Below the pieces are notes generated by a model, which did no database searches, was not told where the DNA came from, and saw nothing but the letters and a program-made list of their open reading frames with translations. The position numbers were made by a program, and so were the translations under genes. This document shows positions 27,035-37,956 of a stretch of 64,000 nt of DNA, one piece after another (the stretch's first letter is position 1; each line of letters starts with the position of its first letter). Source of the DNA: Sclerodactyla briareus (lineage: Eukaryota > Echinodermata > Holothuroidea > Dendrochirotida > Sclerodactylidae). Location: positions 278,350 through 342,349 of the forward strand of contig JAODTK010000776.1 in the NCBI GenBank assembly GCA_026419785.1. The letters are read 5' to 3'.

Positions 27035-27646
27035 GTAGGTTCATACATGGTAGTGGTGATCAAGTTGATGTATTCCAGTTTAGGGTGTGGGGTACGTGGT
27101 ACTGACCTAGCTCTCCCTGAGTGAATTACAAATGCATCATGTGTATTCCCTCCTAATTCAGACATTATTCCCTCCTAATTCAGACATTTTATATCTATTA
27201 AAACGTCTCTGACCTGCCTATGTGCCAGCCTTTCTATGTTCGGAACAAGAATATAGGTAAGTAATTGCCAATATCGACACAAATAAATCCGTTTCACAAA
27301 CCAAATCGAACTCTGTACCAACTGATGTTAGCTGATCGAGCTCATGTTCTATTTTGCTTGAAGCAGGCATCCATCCACACATCGGCCTGAATTATTTGTA
27401 GTTCACAGATTCACAGACCAGTGCTGTTTTGTGGATTTGCGATCATGTAGACCTATATTGACAGGATAATGTACTGTCAGCTTTGAAAAAAAAAAAAAAA
27501 AAATTAACCTTCTTCGTGATTTAATAAAGAGGTATGTTATCCCATCTTAATCTCATCAATCACATCCAATATATATATATTATCAATTTTTGAATGGAAA
27601 TATTTAAAAAGTTATCTGAGCAATCAATTGATCTCTGTCCCTAAAG

Positions 27647-27831
27647 GCTTCACATATGATCGTCAAGTACGACGAGCACTGCGTGGTGAGCTCGTTCAAG
27701 TTTGGGGTCATCTACCAGAAGCTCGGCCAGACCACGGAGGAGGAGATGTTCGAGAACCGAGCCTCGAGCCCCGCCCTGGAGGAGTTCCTCGCCCTCATAG
27801 GGGAGAAGGTGGAGCTGAAGAACTTCCAGGG
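27647..27831 (+). CDS. RAP1GAP: RAP1GAP exon H: start of RapGAP domain
   Basis: Acceptor gtccctaaag, donor gtaggt, phase 0 to phase 2. Encodes [57 protein letters not shown] and KNFQG, fully open. It matches human [40 protein letters not shown]. This is the best conserved exon and the strongest evidence for family assignment. It is GC-richer than its introns. Confidence 0.97.
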
Positions 27832-30800
27832 GTAGGTCAGAGGAATAATAATAAAAATTGAAAAAATACCGTTAGGTCCACAGCTCTGGATGTTTCACAC
27901 TTTCAGTTTTGAGGTTTTAATGACTTTATTTGTGTTTTTTTTCCCTTGAGGGAGGATTCACGGTTGGATGCTTACCACAAAGTTGAAGTGCTCGAAATCA
28001 TTTCCTGTTGAGAAAATGGAGGGTCTCGTGAAGGCAAAACATAATAGAAATTGTTCAAAGTTGGACTTGAAATTTAGCTGAATTACAATTCACAAATGCG
28101 ATTTAGTACATTTTCTGTGCATTTATATAAAAATGTATAAAATTTATAAATTATATGAATTTATATAAAATTTTTGTTTCATTATTGCCTATATCCCCCC
28201 TCCAAAAAAAAAATGATTTGGCGGCACTCGTTTTCTCTTGTCCTTGTATGCCCCCTGCTCCATAGGTGTAGGACTGATTGTCACAATTTTGTTGTTGACC
28301 GACCCCCAATAGGCATAATTTAAGAGGATTCTAATTTGGATATTGTACGTTTTGGGGTAGTTCCTTGGGATATTAAGGAGTTGCGGACACATTTTAATTG
28401 GCACTAGATTGATAAGTCCATTGCGGACTCTTCATATTCTCACACCATCTGCCAATCAGTTCTAATCTAATGGAAACTAGGCAATGCAAACTGGCAACCC
28501 CAGTTCACTGAGCTAGTCAATATTCACCACACTGTCAACAGGTTGCATGCGGTTTGGGGGGTTGTCGAATCATCAGCCAGCTCAAGCCATATTCAGCTAT
28601 ACTGCAATGCATGTTCTCAAATAATCTGTAGAAAGCAAAATATTCACTTGTTGATGCGTTCCTACCATATGTAGCATATCGTTGCCCAGGGAAAAAATCT
28701 CTGGCAGCATACTGTTCGTTAATTTAAATTCTATGATTGATTGGCAGCCACAAATTACTCTTCATTTATTCAAAGTGGGCCGCCACAAATTACTCTTCAA
28801 TTTATTCAAAGTGGGCCACTGCTTCGTTCCATTCATTCAGCTAAAAGGAAAGCTAATTAACCGAAGGTGCCCTCAGCATTCTTGTTTTGTTTTCTTCTGC
28901 CAATTTGAGTTTTTGTCTGCCAGTGGATGTCAGACCAACATCCTGAATGGAAAAATCAGATTAGCGATGATTGCAGAAGAAAAGAAAAAAAAGTTGCCCG
29001 GATGGAATCACTGTTCTCAATTTTTGAAATCCTGATTTCTTCTTTTGAATTGCCATGAATTAGTAGTATATCATGTATATGACTTGATAGGAAATGCCTA
29101 TGTGAAGGAGAAAGAGTTGGTATTTTGTAGGAATTAATTTATTCTTAGTTGTAACCATAGAGATATATTAATTGATTTGGGTCACAGAAAACATCTCTGG
29201 AAGTGTATCAATCATCAGTTATGACATTTCGATATATTTTCCCATGCGGGTGAGAAAGGGAATTCGGGTCACATTTTGAAAGGCTTACAAGGCGTGGAGC
29301 AGGAAAATTCTGCCTCTTTTCTAAAAACGTAGGAGAATAAATGTGCTAACTAATGGAATCTCGAGGTGGAAATAGTCAACATTTTGATAAGGTGAGGGTA
29401 AGAATCTATAGTAGATTTGTGTGAAAATTGCCTTCCCCCCCCCCTCTGTTACCTGAAAAAAATTATTAGGAGTATCTCTTAAACCTAAGCACATTTTCTG
29501 AAATCATGTTTGTACTAGGCAGTGCTGGTAATATTCAATCCGGTTGTCATTAATCACTATGGTACAGATTGCCCGAAATTATTCTGGTTTCGGGCTGTAG
29601 TCCCAAGTGGACTCTGCAAGGTTTTTTGACGAAATTCTATATATTCCCCTCTATATTTTCACTTGCTCCTGAGCTCCTGTTCGATTCATTCCTACACGTC
29701 TCATGCTCAATTATTCATTGCCCTCTACTGATCGCAGGAATTTGGCTCAGTGGCATCGGCGTATGTTCAGTTCTTCCCCCAAATTGATCCAGCAACAAAG
29801 CCACTGACGATAATTCAGTCAAACGTAAAATTCGATTTGGAGTTTGGGGATCACAGCGGCATCGAAAAGCAGTTAATTCCCGAATTTCATCACTCAGACA
29901 AAAACAACTGCGAAACAAGAATAAGCCTAGATATTTATGTTGCGTGGAAAGTCGTAGTTCAGGTTTTAAAATGAATGCTTTATGAGTCGAGGGTCCGAAT
30001 ATTTCACTGGGAATATTGCCGGTTAGGATGATGTCCCTGTAATCAAAAGTCAGGAGTCAAAACATTGACATTATGCATCAACCTTTTTATGGTATTTTTT
30101 TCCTCTTCCTCTGAACTGGTATAATTTCATCACACGAAAAAACAAAAATTCCCATGTTCATCATAGGTTCTATTTTGAATATTTTCCACTGGCAAAAAAA
30201 CAATGACAATATTGGTAGAAATTATTCGGAAATACTGAGTAATTCCGTCAAAATGCAAACATTTGAGATTGGGGAGTGGCATATGTGCATGCAATGGGAT
30301 GATTACAACATATTCTCATGGTAAAAACTTAACTTAGGGTAGTATGTTATGAAACCTGAGAAAGTCCACACGAGTCAGTGAATCCTGAATGGAGTTGGGA
30401 CACACTGGAGGATTCCCAACAACAAAATGGAGAAACAATTCTGCTTCACTGTATGGCTACATTGGCTGCTTCCATTGGGAAACCTAGGGTTGGTGCAGCT
30501 TGATACACTACATGGTCTCCCTGGCTAATTCACAGGTGAGTTTTACAGTTAATTTGTCTAGCGTTTAGAGCCTCACAAGATGTACCACAGACTACAGATG
30601 CTCGGCAGAGGGTTCGTGGGTGGTGGGGGGGGGGGGGGGTTGTGGTGGGGGGGAGGGGGTTCGGCAAGGGGGTTCATGGAGGTACAGATGCCTGCAAATC
30701 AGCAAGAGCTTTTGCAAATTGGCAATTTTAATGTATGGCAAAATTTTGGGAGATTCTGTGATTTTGCTGGCTCCCCTCAGATTGATATGTTCGTTCTATT

Positions 30801-31003
30801 TATAGGTGTAGCACTATTGTGACCGAGGTTTTGTAGCATTTTTGTGTAGTAGTCAGTTATTGCGCATTGTTATTGTTCACTTTCAGCAGTGTCCCTGTCA
30901 TTGATTGGCTCACAACTGGTATTAATATAGTTCACGCCTCTGTTCAGGCACAGCTGGTTAGCCTGCCCTCATTCCCTCGAATTTTTAATTGTTTCCGCTG
31001 CAG
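27832..31003 (+). other. Intron H (3.2 kb)
   Basis: No gene supported. It contains a 35-bp direct duplication (28747-28817), a C run near 29435 and a G-rich tract at 30617-30660 that could form a G-quadruplex on the + strand. The peptides predicted over these tracts are low-complexity artefacts. Confidence 0.55.
28747..28817 (+). repeat. Tandem duplication of 35-36 bp
   Basis: GCCACAAATTACTCTTCA followed by TTTATTCAAAGTGGGCC occurs twice head to tail, differing by one A. This is a young local duplication. Confidence 0.9.
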
Positions 31004-31144
31004 TTTTCCGAGGCGGGCCCCGGCACGTGCAAAAACACAGGGGGCAGACCGGTACACATTTCATATACAGCGCGGCACAAGGGCACGCAGGTGATGTTCC
31101 ATGTATCAACGATGCTTCCATACACAGAAGGCGACATTCAGCAG
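31004..31144 (+). CDS. RAP1GAP: RAP1GAP exon I: FRGG and MFHVST segment
   Basis: Acceptor ttccgctgcag, donor gtatga. FRGG is read at the start, and HKGTQVMFHVSTMLPY followed by TEGDIQQ at the end, matching human FRGGLD ... EIMFHVSTKLPYTEGDAQQ. Between them the GQTGT-like segment can only be followed by switching frames at TTTT, CCCC, GGGGG and TTT runs. The length of 141 nt does not fit the phases of the flanking exons. Confidence 0.9.
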
Positions 31145-32248
31145 GTATGAGGATTGTTTGAGGGATGTAACCACGTGTCTAACGTTTTTTTAGGGGGGAC
31201 ATGCTTCTTCCCAGTGTGATGGTTGAGTTCTCCTCCTAACTATTGCGAGTGGGGGTGTGGATGGGTGTTGGCCAATTTGTGCCAGACAGCCCAATTGGAG
31301 CACGCATTCAATCACGTAATGGGGGGGGGGGGGGAGGGGGGCAGGCTTGGATATCATCAAGCAACAGGCAAATGCCCTCCTCCCACGACTCCTTGAGATG
31401 TGCCAACCATAAGCTAAGAGGTTGTCCTGTGAACAGAGCACATGGGCCATATTTCAATTGTCAGGACTGTATCTGTCAGTGTCACCCATTGTTGAATGTT
31501 GTGGTTCCAGAGCAAGTTTGGGGGTAGAGGGTGGGGGGAGGGTTTGGTTCCCAAGCAGTAATGAGCAATTCATGGGGGAAAGTGAGGATACTGCCCCAAT
31601 TCCCCCCCCCACCCCCCCCCCCTCTTCTTCTCTACTCACTGTGTACACCTATAATGTAATGCTAAATCAGCTGATCGGTCAATTCAGAGAAATGTGTGTT
31701 CTGGGACCACAGCACAGGGCCTTCTATACACAGAAATGCAACTAGTACAGTGATAGGCAGAAGGTTGGATACCTATCCATAGTTACAGCTCCGGATCTTC
31801 CAACTACTGCGTGCAGTGCCGTATCGGCGTTTGACGCAAAGAAAAGTATTACCAGATGCGGTTCCCCCAAAGCATGGCCTCATTACATTCTATACACTTG
31901 GGAGGATCCCGCCATGCTCGATTTGGCCATACATAGCGTATTGGCCTCTGGTATGGAGTGGGGAGACAAAGATAGGCTCAACCGTCTGAGGACTGCATGT
32001 TTTTTATTGGAATTTTTGAGTATTTCAGCAGGCACTGTCATTCTGAAAATAAAAATTCCATTTTGTAAATGTGCTTGTTCAGTATTCCATGACGAAAGTA
32101 AGAAGAGCATCACCTGAAAACAAATTATTATCTCTGTCATTCTGTCCTCGAGAAGAAAGAATTCTCAGCAAACTGACATTTTCCCCATTTTCACTCATAA
32201 TGAGTATATTATCCATTGTTAATTCAAAAATTTATCTTTGCGCCTTAG
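31145..32248 (+). other. Intron I (1.1 kb)
   Basis: G-rich tracts at 31321-31345 and a C-rich tract at 31602-31622 may form quadruplex or i-motif structures. No exon or recognisable transposon. Confidence 0.55.
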
Positions 32249-32409
32249 CTCCAAAGGAAAGAGGCCACATCGGCAACGACCATAGTCGCCATCGTGTTTC
32301 AGGAGGAGAACACGGCCCCTTCATTCCGGACACTATCGCCTCAAACTTCCTCCACTGTTACATCGTGGTCCAAGTCATTGAACCAAACACGGCGAACACT
32401 CGTGACAAG
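32249..32409 (+). CDS. RAP1GAP: RAP1GAP exon J: catalytic Asn-thumb exon
   Basis: Acceptor ctttgcgccttag, donor gtatgt. Encodes LQRK, [39 protein letters not shown] and a short acidic end (ANTRDK). HIGND includes the catalytic asparagine (human Asn290) that replaces the Arg finger in this GAP class; its AAC codon is at 32275-32277. [13 protein letters not shown] matches human PFVPDMIASNFLH. Three one-base frame changes are visible, at AAA near 32260, ACC near 32280 and GGCCCC near 32325. Every block is well conserved despite them. Confidence 0.95.
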
Positions 32410-32739
32410 GTATGTCCGATTAGGAGTTGTGACAAGCATAGTGGAATCGTTGTATCGATGGAATGCAATACGGTGTCCGTAAGAACCTCAGAATCTATCC
32501 TAGCTTCAAATCAAAGCTCAGGTCACATCTCTTTTCTAGGGCTTTCTGAGGACCTGTAGTTCTTCACGTGTTCAGTGGTATTGTTCAGCACTTTTGATTG
32601 TTGCTCCTTCATTGCCAGTGTTCGGGTAGCATATAAATGATTCATTATATCCCCAATTCGGGGATATTATGGTTGTGGCTTCGGCCATCTCCGCCGCGTA
32701 CGCTGGTTTTTGTTAGCGCAATAAAATACTCCTCTCCAA

Positions 32740-33190
32740 CACTTTGTCCGTTTGAGCCGAAAAGTGGCACACATGTCACTCATTGTTAAATCTCGGAGAC
32801 AGTTCGAAAGTGGGCATTGCTGCATCGCTGGGGGCCGCTAATTGCATAATTTTCGCTAATTTTCAAGTAGCGGATTTGAACGAAAACTTGGTGGGTAGGG
32901 AGTATAGTTGATCCAAACATGTGGGGTCATTTCAGGTTCAAAGGTCAAATTTGCGAAATTTATGCGAATTCAGAACTTTGTCAGATTTGAATGAAACTTG
33001 GTGGATGGGGCACATTTGTCCTCCAAAAGTTAGCAGTCATTTCAAAGCCACCAGGGGTCAAATTTGCATTAATCATGTGCATGTAACACCCATGGATTAC
33101 AACAAAACTTGGGGATGAAGTTTGTCTGGTTTCTGACCAAAAATGGGGGTTCTTTATGCGGGGTTAGATACTTCCAAGATTGCTCAAAAG
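32740..33190 (+). repeat. Dispersed repeat fragment (TTGCATAAT family)
   Basis: Carries the shared phrases GAAAGTGGGCATTGCTGCAT, CTAATTGCATAATTTTCGC, AAACTTGGTGGGTAGGG and GGGGTCATTTCAGGTTCAAAGGTCA, in about two internal modules. The same phrases recur at 35.18-35.33 kb, 35.64-35.95 kb, 53.1-53.4 kb and 61.6-63.3 kb. Confidence 0.75.
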
Positions 33191-33269
33191 TGGGGCTATC
33201 ACGGGGCGGTTACCCGCCTACACTGTCTAGTTTATTATCCGATTGCGTTTGCAGCATGAGCCCAATGAG

Positions 33270-33560
33270 AATGGAAATAGTGTTGGCCTAGGGGTAAGGC
33301 TCAGGTCTCGTAATCCAGGGTTCGTGGGGTGAGCTCACACCCACGGTTTGGTTTGGTATCTGTTCACTTCCACCCAGTGCAAATGGGTTTTTTTTTGGGG
33401 GGTGGGGGGTGTTTACTGTTTGGTTGGATTTAAGGGTGGGGGGTGGGGGGGACCGGGGGTGGGGGGGGGGAGGGGAATCCCAACACACACAAGGCGAGTG
33501 GTGGGGTGGCACAGGTGAGGGAGGTACTTATGGGGGGGGGTTGTTGGGTGGCGTGTCTGG
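33270..33560 (+). mobile_element. tRNA-derived SINE
   Basis: TGGCCTAGGGG at 33284-33294 fits the Pol III A-box consensus (TRGYNNARNGG). About 35 bp on, TCGTAATCCAGGGTTCGTGG and GGTGAGCTCACACCC resemble the B-box and surroundings of SINE heads with a TTCGAGCTC core, slightly damaged. The body continues with GGTTTGGTATCTGTTCACTT and a very G-rich tail. The right border is unclear because of the G runs at 33395-33540. Confidence 0.6.
33395..33542 (+). other. G-rich tract, potential G-quadruplex
   Basis: Repeated G runs of 4-10 bases separated by short loops on the + strand, within the SINE body or tail. Such runs on the sense strand of a transcribed intron could form quadruplexes in DNA or RNA. 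Confidence 0.6.
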
Positions 33561-35099
33561 TTGATGAACAGGGGCAATGGAATATCTGTTAAAGCGCTTG
33601 AGAATGCCTTGCGGGGGAAAGCCTATCTAGATAAGAAAGTCAGATAACGGCAGAAATAAAATACCAGATTCACCCGAGCATAAGTGTGGAAAGTGTCCAA
33701 ATGAGCTATGAATGGTTTGCAGTGAAGTGATGAGGAATGGCTCCTTGAGCAGCAGAAATCCCATCTGAAGTCGTATGGATGAGTATTGTTTCCACTTCAT
33801 TACCCAATGCAGCAGTGGGAGAGTAAAGAGGTCCCATCCACCACGAAAGGAAGAGGGTTCTGTCTAATATTTTCTCCAGGAATCTATGTTAACGTCCAGT
33901 TACTGAGCCGGTCGATATTGGTCCATCTGCCTTATGTACAGGTAATCTACTGAGTAAAAAATCATTCCTCCTCACAAAACTGTGATCCACATTCACCACA
34001 TCCGGATTTGCTCCTACGGAATCCTAGCTAAAGCGGATTTGTGAGAGCAGCGTCATGAAGATGCAAACAGCCTCATCCTATCCCTGTCATCTTAATGGCG
34101 AAATTTTGTCACAAGCATTGAAGTGGAGTCCTGTTAACTATCATGCAAAAAGGTTCAATCAGAAAAATTCCTAGTGCAACACACATGGATTTTGTAGAGG
34201 ACCCAACGTATTGAAACGAAGTTCCTTGGGTGAGAATAGTACGCGTAAGACAGATGCGACTGGTGTACCCTAACCATCCGCCTGGGTGTTCTAGCAATTA
34301 TTGAATGAGTTATTTTGCGTAATAATGCATAATATTCGATTTGTTGGAAGATTCAAATTGCACTCATAAACATTGATTTGCAGTTTTTTGAATTCTTCAT
34401 ATTCTTGAAATAAGACATTCATTCACATTTTTTTGGATGCAGAATTTTTTGATGTACATTTCATCTCCTGTGCTCTGACTTTCCACCAATCCAGTTGACT
34501 TGTCAATTCATAAGTCAAAATACCCTAGCATTTTATATCAGCAGCGCCTCTCAACTTCAACGAGGGGAAATACTTTTGCTAATTTCTCAGTTTTCATTGG
34601 CTGAGACTGGAAATTAGGCAGACCTTGTAAAACGTTCATCTGGAAGAGTAATTGGAAACATGACTCCCTAGTGGAAATTTGTCTTGAGGCTTGAAGAGCA
34701 CTCAAACTGATATTTTGGTACTAATTTGATAAAAACTGAAATTTGAGAGTCAAAAATAGGAGGGAGAAATCTTCAAATTAGGGATTTTTTCTGTCCTTGG
34801 AAAGCGACAAGCAGCGTTCTCCTCTGCATCAACAGAATGCTAGATTTGAGGGTTTTGTCTGGCAGCCATCTGCCATCTGCCAATTATCCGTGACTGCAGA
34901 TAGCTTTGTTCTTACGGTTTTCTGGCTTGTGAAAGCACCAGCTATATTGTTTACACTCAATGACCCCTTTTTTTTTTCTTTTTGTTTGTGTAACCTTCTT
35001 TTGACTGGCAGTTCAGGCATGAAGCCTTTTTTTATCATATCACCACAACACTGTACGTGTGCAGATCTCTTATGGATTTGAGGCTGTGTTGTCCACCAT

Positions 35100-35335
35100 C
35101 GTCTCTACTGCCACCATCCCCAGAGACTCTAGGCATTAGCACAATAACTCTTCAACCCTTTATCCAATGATGGCACTTGGTACACGCCCTATTAGAAGCT
35201 GGATGAGTTGAAAGTGGGCATTACTGCATGTCTGCTGCCCTCTATTTTGCAAATTTTATGTGAAAATAGTTATTCGGATTGCACAAAACTTGGTGGGTGG
35301 GGACAAATGTACTCCAAAAAGGTCGAATTTTTGTT
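35100..35335 (+). repeat. Older fragment of the TTGCATAAT repeat family
   Basis: ATAACTCTTCAACCCTTTATC, GAGTTGAAAGTGGGCATTAC and CACAAAACTTGGTGGGTGGG match the fragment at 32.74 kb. It stops where the element with the GTCTCGCCTG terminus begins, which suggests later insertion of that element. Confidence 0.6.
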
Positions 35336-35345
35336 TGTTGTTTTT

Positions 35346-36150
35346 TGTCTCGCCTGAATGAAATTCAGGAAGGGCCCCAGTGGTCACTTTGGCAATGTGT
35401 GTGTGTGTATGTGTGTGTGTGTGTGTGTGTGTATGTCACACTTTCTTGTAGCAGGATTTTCACACACCATGACCCGATTATGACAAATTTGTGTGTAGCA
35501 CCGGGGTTGGGTGTACATGATCTGATTAGATTTTGGGCAGCAAAGTCATTAATTAAGTTGGGTAATTAGCTATTTTATGTAATTCATTGTTTAGGCTCGT
35601 AGCAAGATTATGCAAGAACCGTATGTGCTACAGTGATATAGTTTGGCAGGTAGGCATGGATGAAAGGTAATTAAGTGGTCTAATTTGCATAATTTATGCA
35701 AATTTTTCAAGTTGTTGGATTTTCACGAAAACTTGGTGGATGTGGTCTACCATGGGTCCCGAGAAATTTAAAAGTGAAGTCGGGGTCACTGGAGATCATT
35801 TAATGTGTCTATCGCATAATTCATGCAATTTTTGGAAGTTGTTGGATTTCCACAAAACTTGGTAGTTGATCCTGATCATTTTGAAGGTACAGCTGGGGTC
35901 AGTTGAGGGTCATTGTATGTGCCTAATTTGCATATTTATTCAATGTGGGTTATTTAGGAAGAAGAGTGGGGGGGCATGAAGAAGAAAAAAGCAATTAAGG
36001 GACTTTTGTATTAAGAGTAAAACTTATTGGTCAGTTACTTTAGGAATTTTTATGTGTTATATGTGAAAATGTGTGATGTTTGCTTGTTGCTTGCTAGTTG
36101 GTTGTTTGTGTAGTGAATAATACAAACCACTGATCGCGCAACCAGGCCGC
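35346..36150 (+). mobile_element. Non-autonomous DNA-transposon-like element
   Basis: Left end TGTCTCGCCTGAATGAAATT at 35346, containing the small palindrome CCTGAATGAAATTCAGG. The right end is CACTGATCGCGCAACCAGG near 36128-36146, where CAGGC is the start of a degraded complement of the left end. Inside lie a GT microsatellite (35395-35436) and about three modules of ~140 bp carrying ATTTGCATAATTTATGCAAAT and GGTCACTGGAGATCATTT. There is no coding capacity. The family relation rests on sharing ends with the copies at 53.5 and 61.3-63.5 kb. Confidence 0.65.
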
Positions 36151-36740
36151 ACTTTTCGGCGATCGCCTTGTTGTGATTTTCTCACTGACAGATTTGAGTG
36201 ATTGGAAAATATGGATGAAAAATGAAACGTGGTTTGGAGTTAGTACTGTGTATTTAGGCCGTTAATATGTAACCCATCGGCGGTTCACCCGACTGCACAC
36301 GTCGAGTTGCATCTGTGCTTGTGACTGTACGATGAAGTGTAAATCTTGATGGTAAATGAAACATTACAGTAAACTCTCAAACTTGGAACGCTGTCTCCAA
36401 ATATTTGCTTCAATATTTTTGTGTGTAGGTATGAGATGCGGTAGTAGCAAAGTAGGTCATGACAACGTGAATTTAATAGAAAACCTGAGTTTTTTTTGCT
36501 CCTACAAATTTGACACAATCGTAGTATCACTTTCCTTGCAGGACAAAAGGTGGAAATCAATACTTGTGAAGCAATAGCAGAGTCTGACAGTTGGTGATCT
36601 TTTCCTCAAATATTTGATATTCTAACTTTTCGATGACCTCCCCAGGAATTTGGCAAAGTAGGTTTGATTTGGGGCCAAACTGTATAGCACAATCACTAAC
36701 CAGTATGGTCATAACATTTGTTCTATCTTATCTCGGCTAG

Positions 36741-36899
36741 GTGGTAGTGACAGCCCGTGATGACGTCCCAGCTTTCGGTCCAGCGGGCTGCCCAGGCCCG
36801 CCGAATCTTTCAGGAAAAACTCGGACTGAGGGAATTCTTGCTGACCAAACTCATCAACGCGAGAATGCTGATCAAGGCAGAGAAGTTGCCAGCATCCAA
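36741..36899 (+). CDS. RAP1GAP: RAP1GAP exon K
   Basis: Acceptor tatctcggctag, donor gtaagt. Encodes [15 protein letters not shown], then, after shifts at GCGGG and GCCGAA, a segment resembling LPRPA-IF, then QEKLGLREFLLTKLINARML and IKAEKLPAS, ending in phase 2. It matches human [19 protein letters not shown] ... EFQEFLLTKLINAE. The frame is clean in the first and last thirds and breaks between. Confidence 0.93.
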
Positions 36900-37333
36900 G
36901 TAAGTTGCGAGGAGTGCATCATAGTTTGGTTCAGAGCTGATTATCCATTCCTTATTTTTGCAGGGTAACTTGTGCTACGGGGAGGTTCCTGCAGGAATGG
37001 AAATCCTGGAAATTTCCTAAATAAAATCCTGGAAAAAGGTATTTCAGGGTCTGGAAAAGTCTTAAAATTCAGATATATATATTATTGTCATGGAATTCTT
37101 CACTAAATGACACCATTCGTACAATTTTGACTGGTAATTAAAAGTGTATGTTGTCTCATTAATTCAACATTCTCGTACCTCTGAACTCTGTATATAAGGC
37201 AGGTTGGTTCGTAGTGTTGTGAAATCCGATCTAAGGCTACTCTTTCACACATTCCATTGTTCTTCGGTTTATTATTATATGAATATGTTGAAAACACTAT
37301 ATTTTTACACTCCATTCTTCACTCTTCACAGAG

Positions 37334-37414
37334 GCGGACAAGAAGTGCCCTACTGGATAACTTGTATGGAGAACTGCTTCAGCAGAATGAAAGACCTTTA
37401 TTGTGCAATAGCTG
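37334..37414 (+). CDS. RAP1GAP: RAP1GAP exon L: end of RapGAP domain
   Basis: The acceptor is best placed at ttcacagag, because it completes the Lys codon left by exon K and gives RTRSALLDNLYGELLQQNE, matching human RTRAALLETLYEELH. The upstream AG gives an out-of-frame product, so this is a NAGNAG-like choice. The donor is gtgaga. Joining to exon M requires one further base shift near the end (AAAGACC). Confidence 0.88.
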
Positions 37415-37789
37415 GTGAGAATTTGGCCTTTTATCATAATAGGGATATTCATGACATGTGGGTCAGCTTGCTCAAGTCAATTTGCTACTCTATCATATCA
37501 ACATCATGTAAAACGAAGGGAGGAGGGGGGATTTTCACAATGTGTGACCCAAGTCACTACTTTCAAGAGCCAAGTGGCCCAATTGACTAGGATAAAATCT
37601 TCCCTATATTGTTTGAGGAATGTCTCAGTTGGCCTCTGCAAGAAGCACTTTTGAAACATGTCCTACCATGTACTGGACACCTGTTTTTGGATCCCTTTTT
37701 TTATTGTCAGAAGGTACTTTCCTAACCTTTCTTCATGATACCCTATCCCCCTATATGACCCTGCTTTACACAGTTCCGTTCTCTGGCAG

Positions 37790-37956
37790 GTTTTGACATC
37801 CTGGCGCCTCTGCAGTCATCCCAGCAGAGTCAGGTGAAGATGGACAGCGGGGGGAAGACCACCCTTCTCATGTCCTTCAAGAGGGCCATCAGGAACCGCT
37901 CGCAGACCCTTGACAACATCAACAAGTACGACAGTGCCGACCAGGGGGCCCCTACC
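37790..37956 (+). CDS. RAP1GAP: RAP1GAP exon M: start of regulatory tail
   Basis: Acceptor ttctctggcag, donor gtaagt. Encodes FDILAPLQSSQQSQVKMDSG, then GKTTLLMSFKRAIRNRSQTL and DNINKYDSADQGAPT. SFKRAIRNRSQ matches human ESFKRVIRSRSQ and RAP1GAP2 ESFKRAIRVRSH, a basic Ser-containing site just after the catalytic domain. It is open from its second base and ends in phase 0. Confidence 0.94.

Larger units (their letters stand above)
32410..36740 (+). other. Intron J (4.3 kb), repeat-rich
   Basis: Largely made of dispersed repeats listed separately: a fragment at 32.74-33.19 kb, a tRNA-type SINE at about 33.27-33.56 kb, an older fragment at 35.1-35.33 kb and the DNA-transposon-like element at 35.35-36.15 kb. 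The remainder, 33.6-35.1 kb and 36.15-36.74 kb, shows nothing I can name. Confidence 0.6.

Noticed and set aside
27628-27861. 77-residue ORF with RRALRGELVQ start
   Set aside because: It is the wrong frame of exon H; the right frame gives [13 protein letters not shown].
32071-32559. 162-residue + strand ORF as a separate gene
   Set aside because: Its meaningful part is RAP1GAP exon J; the rest is intron read on both sides of real splice sites.
33284-33340. Functional tRNA gene
   Set aside because: A- and B-box-like sequences are present but no cloverleaf folds and a SINE body follows.
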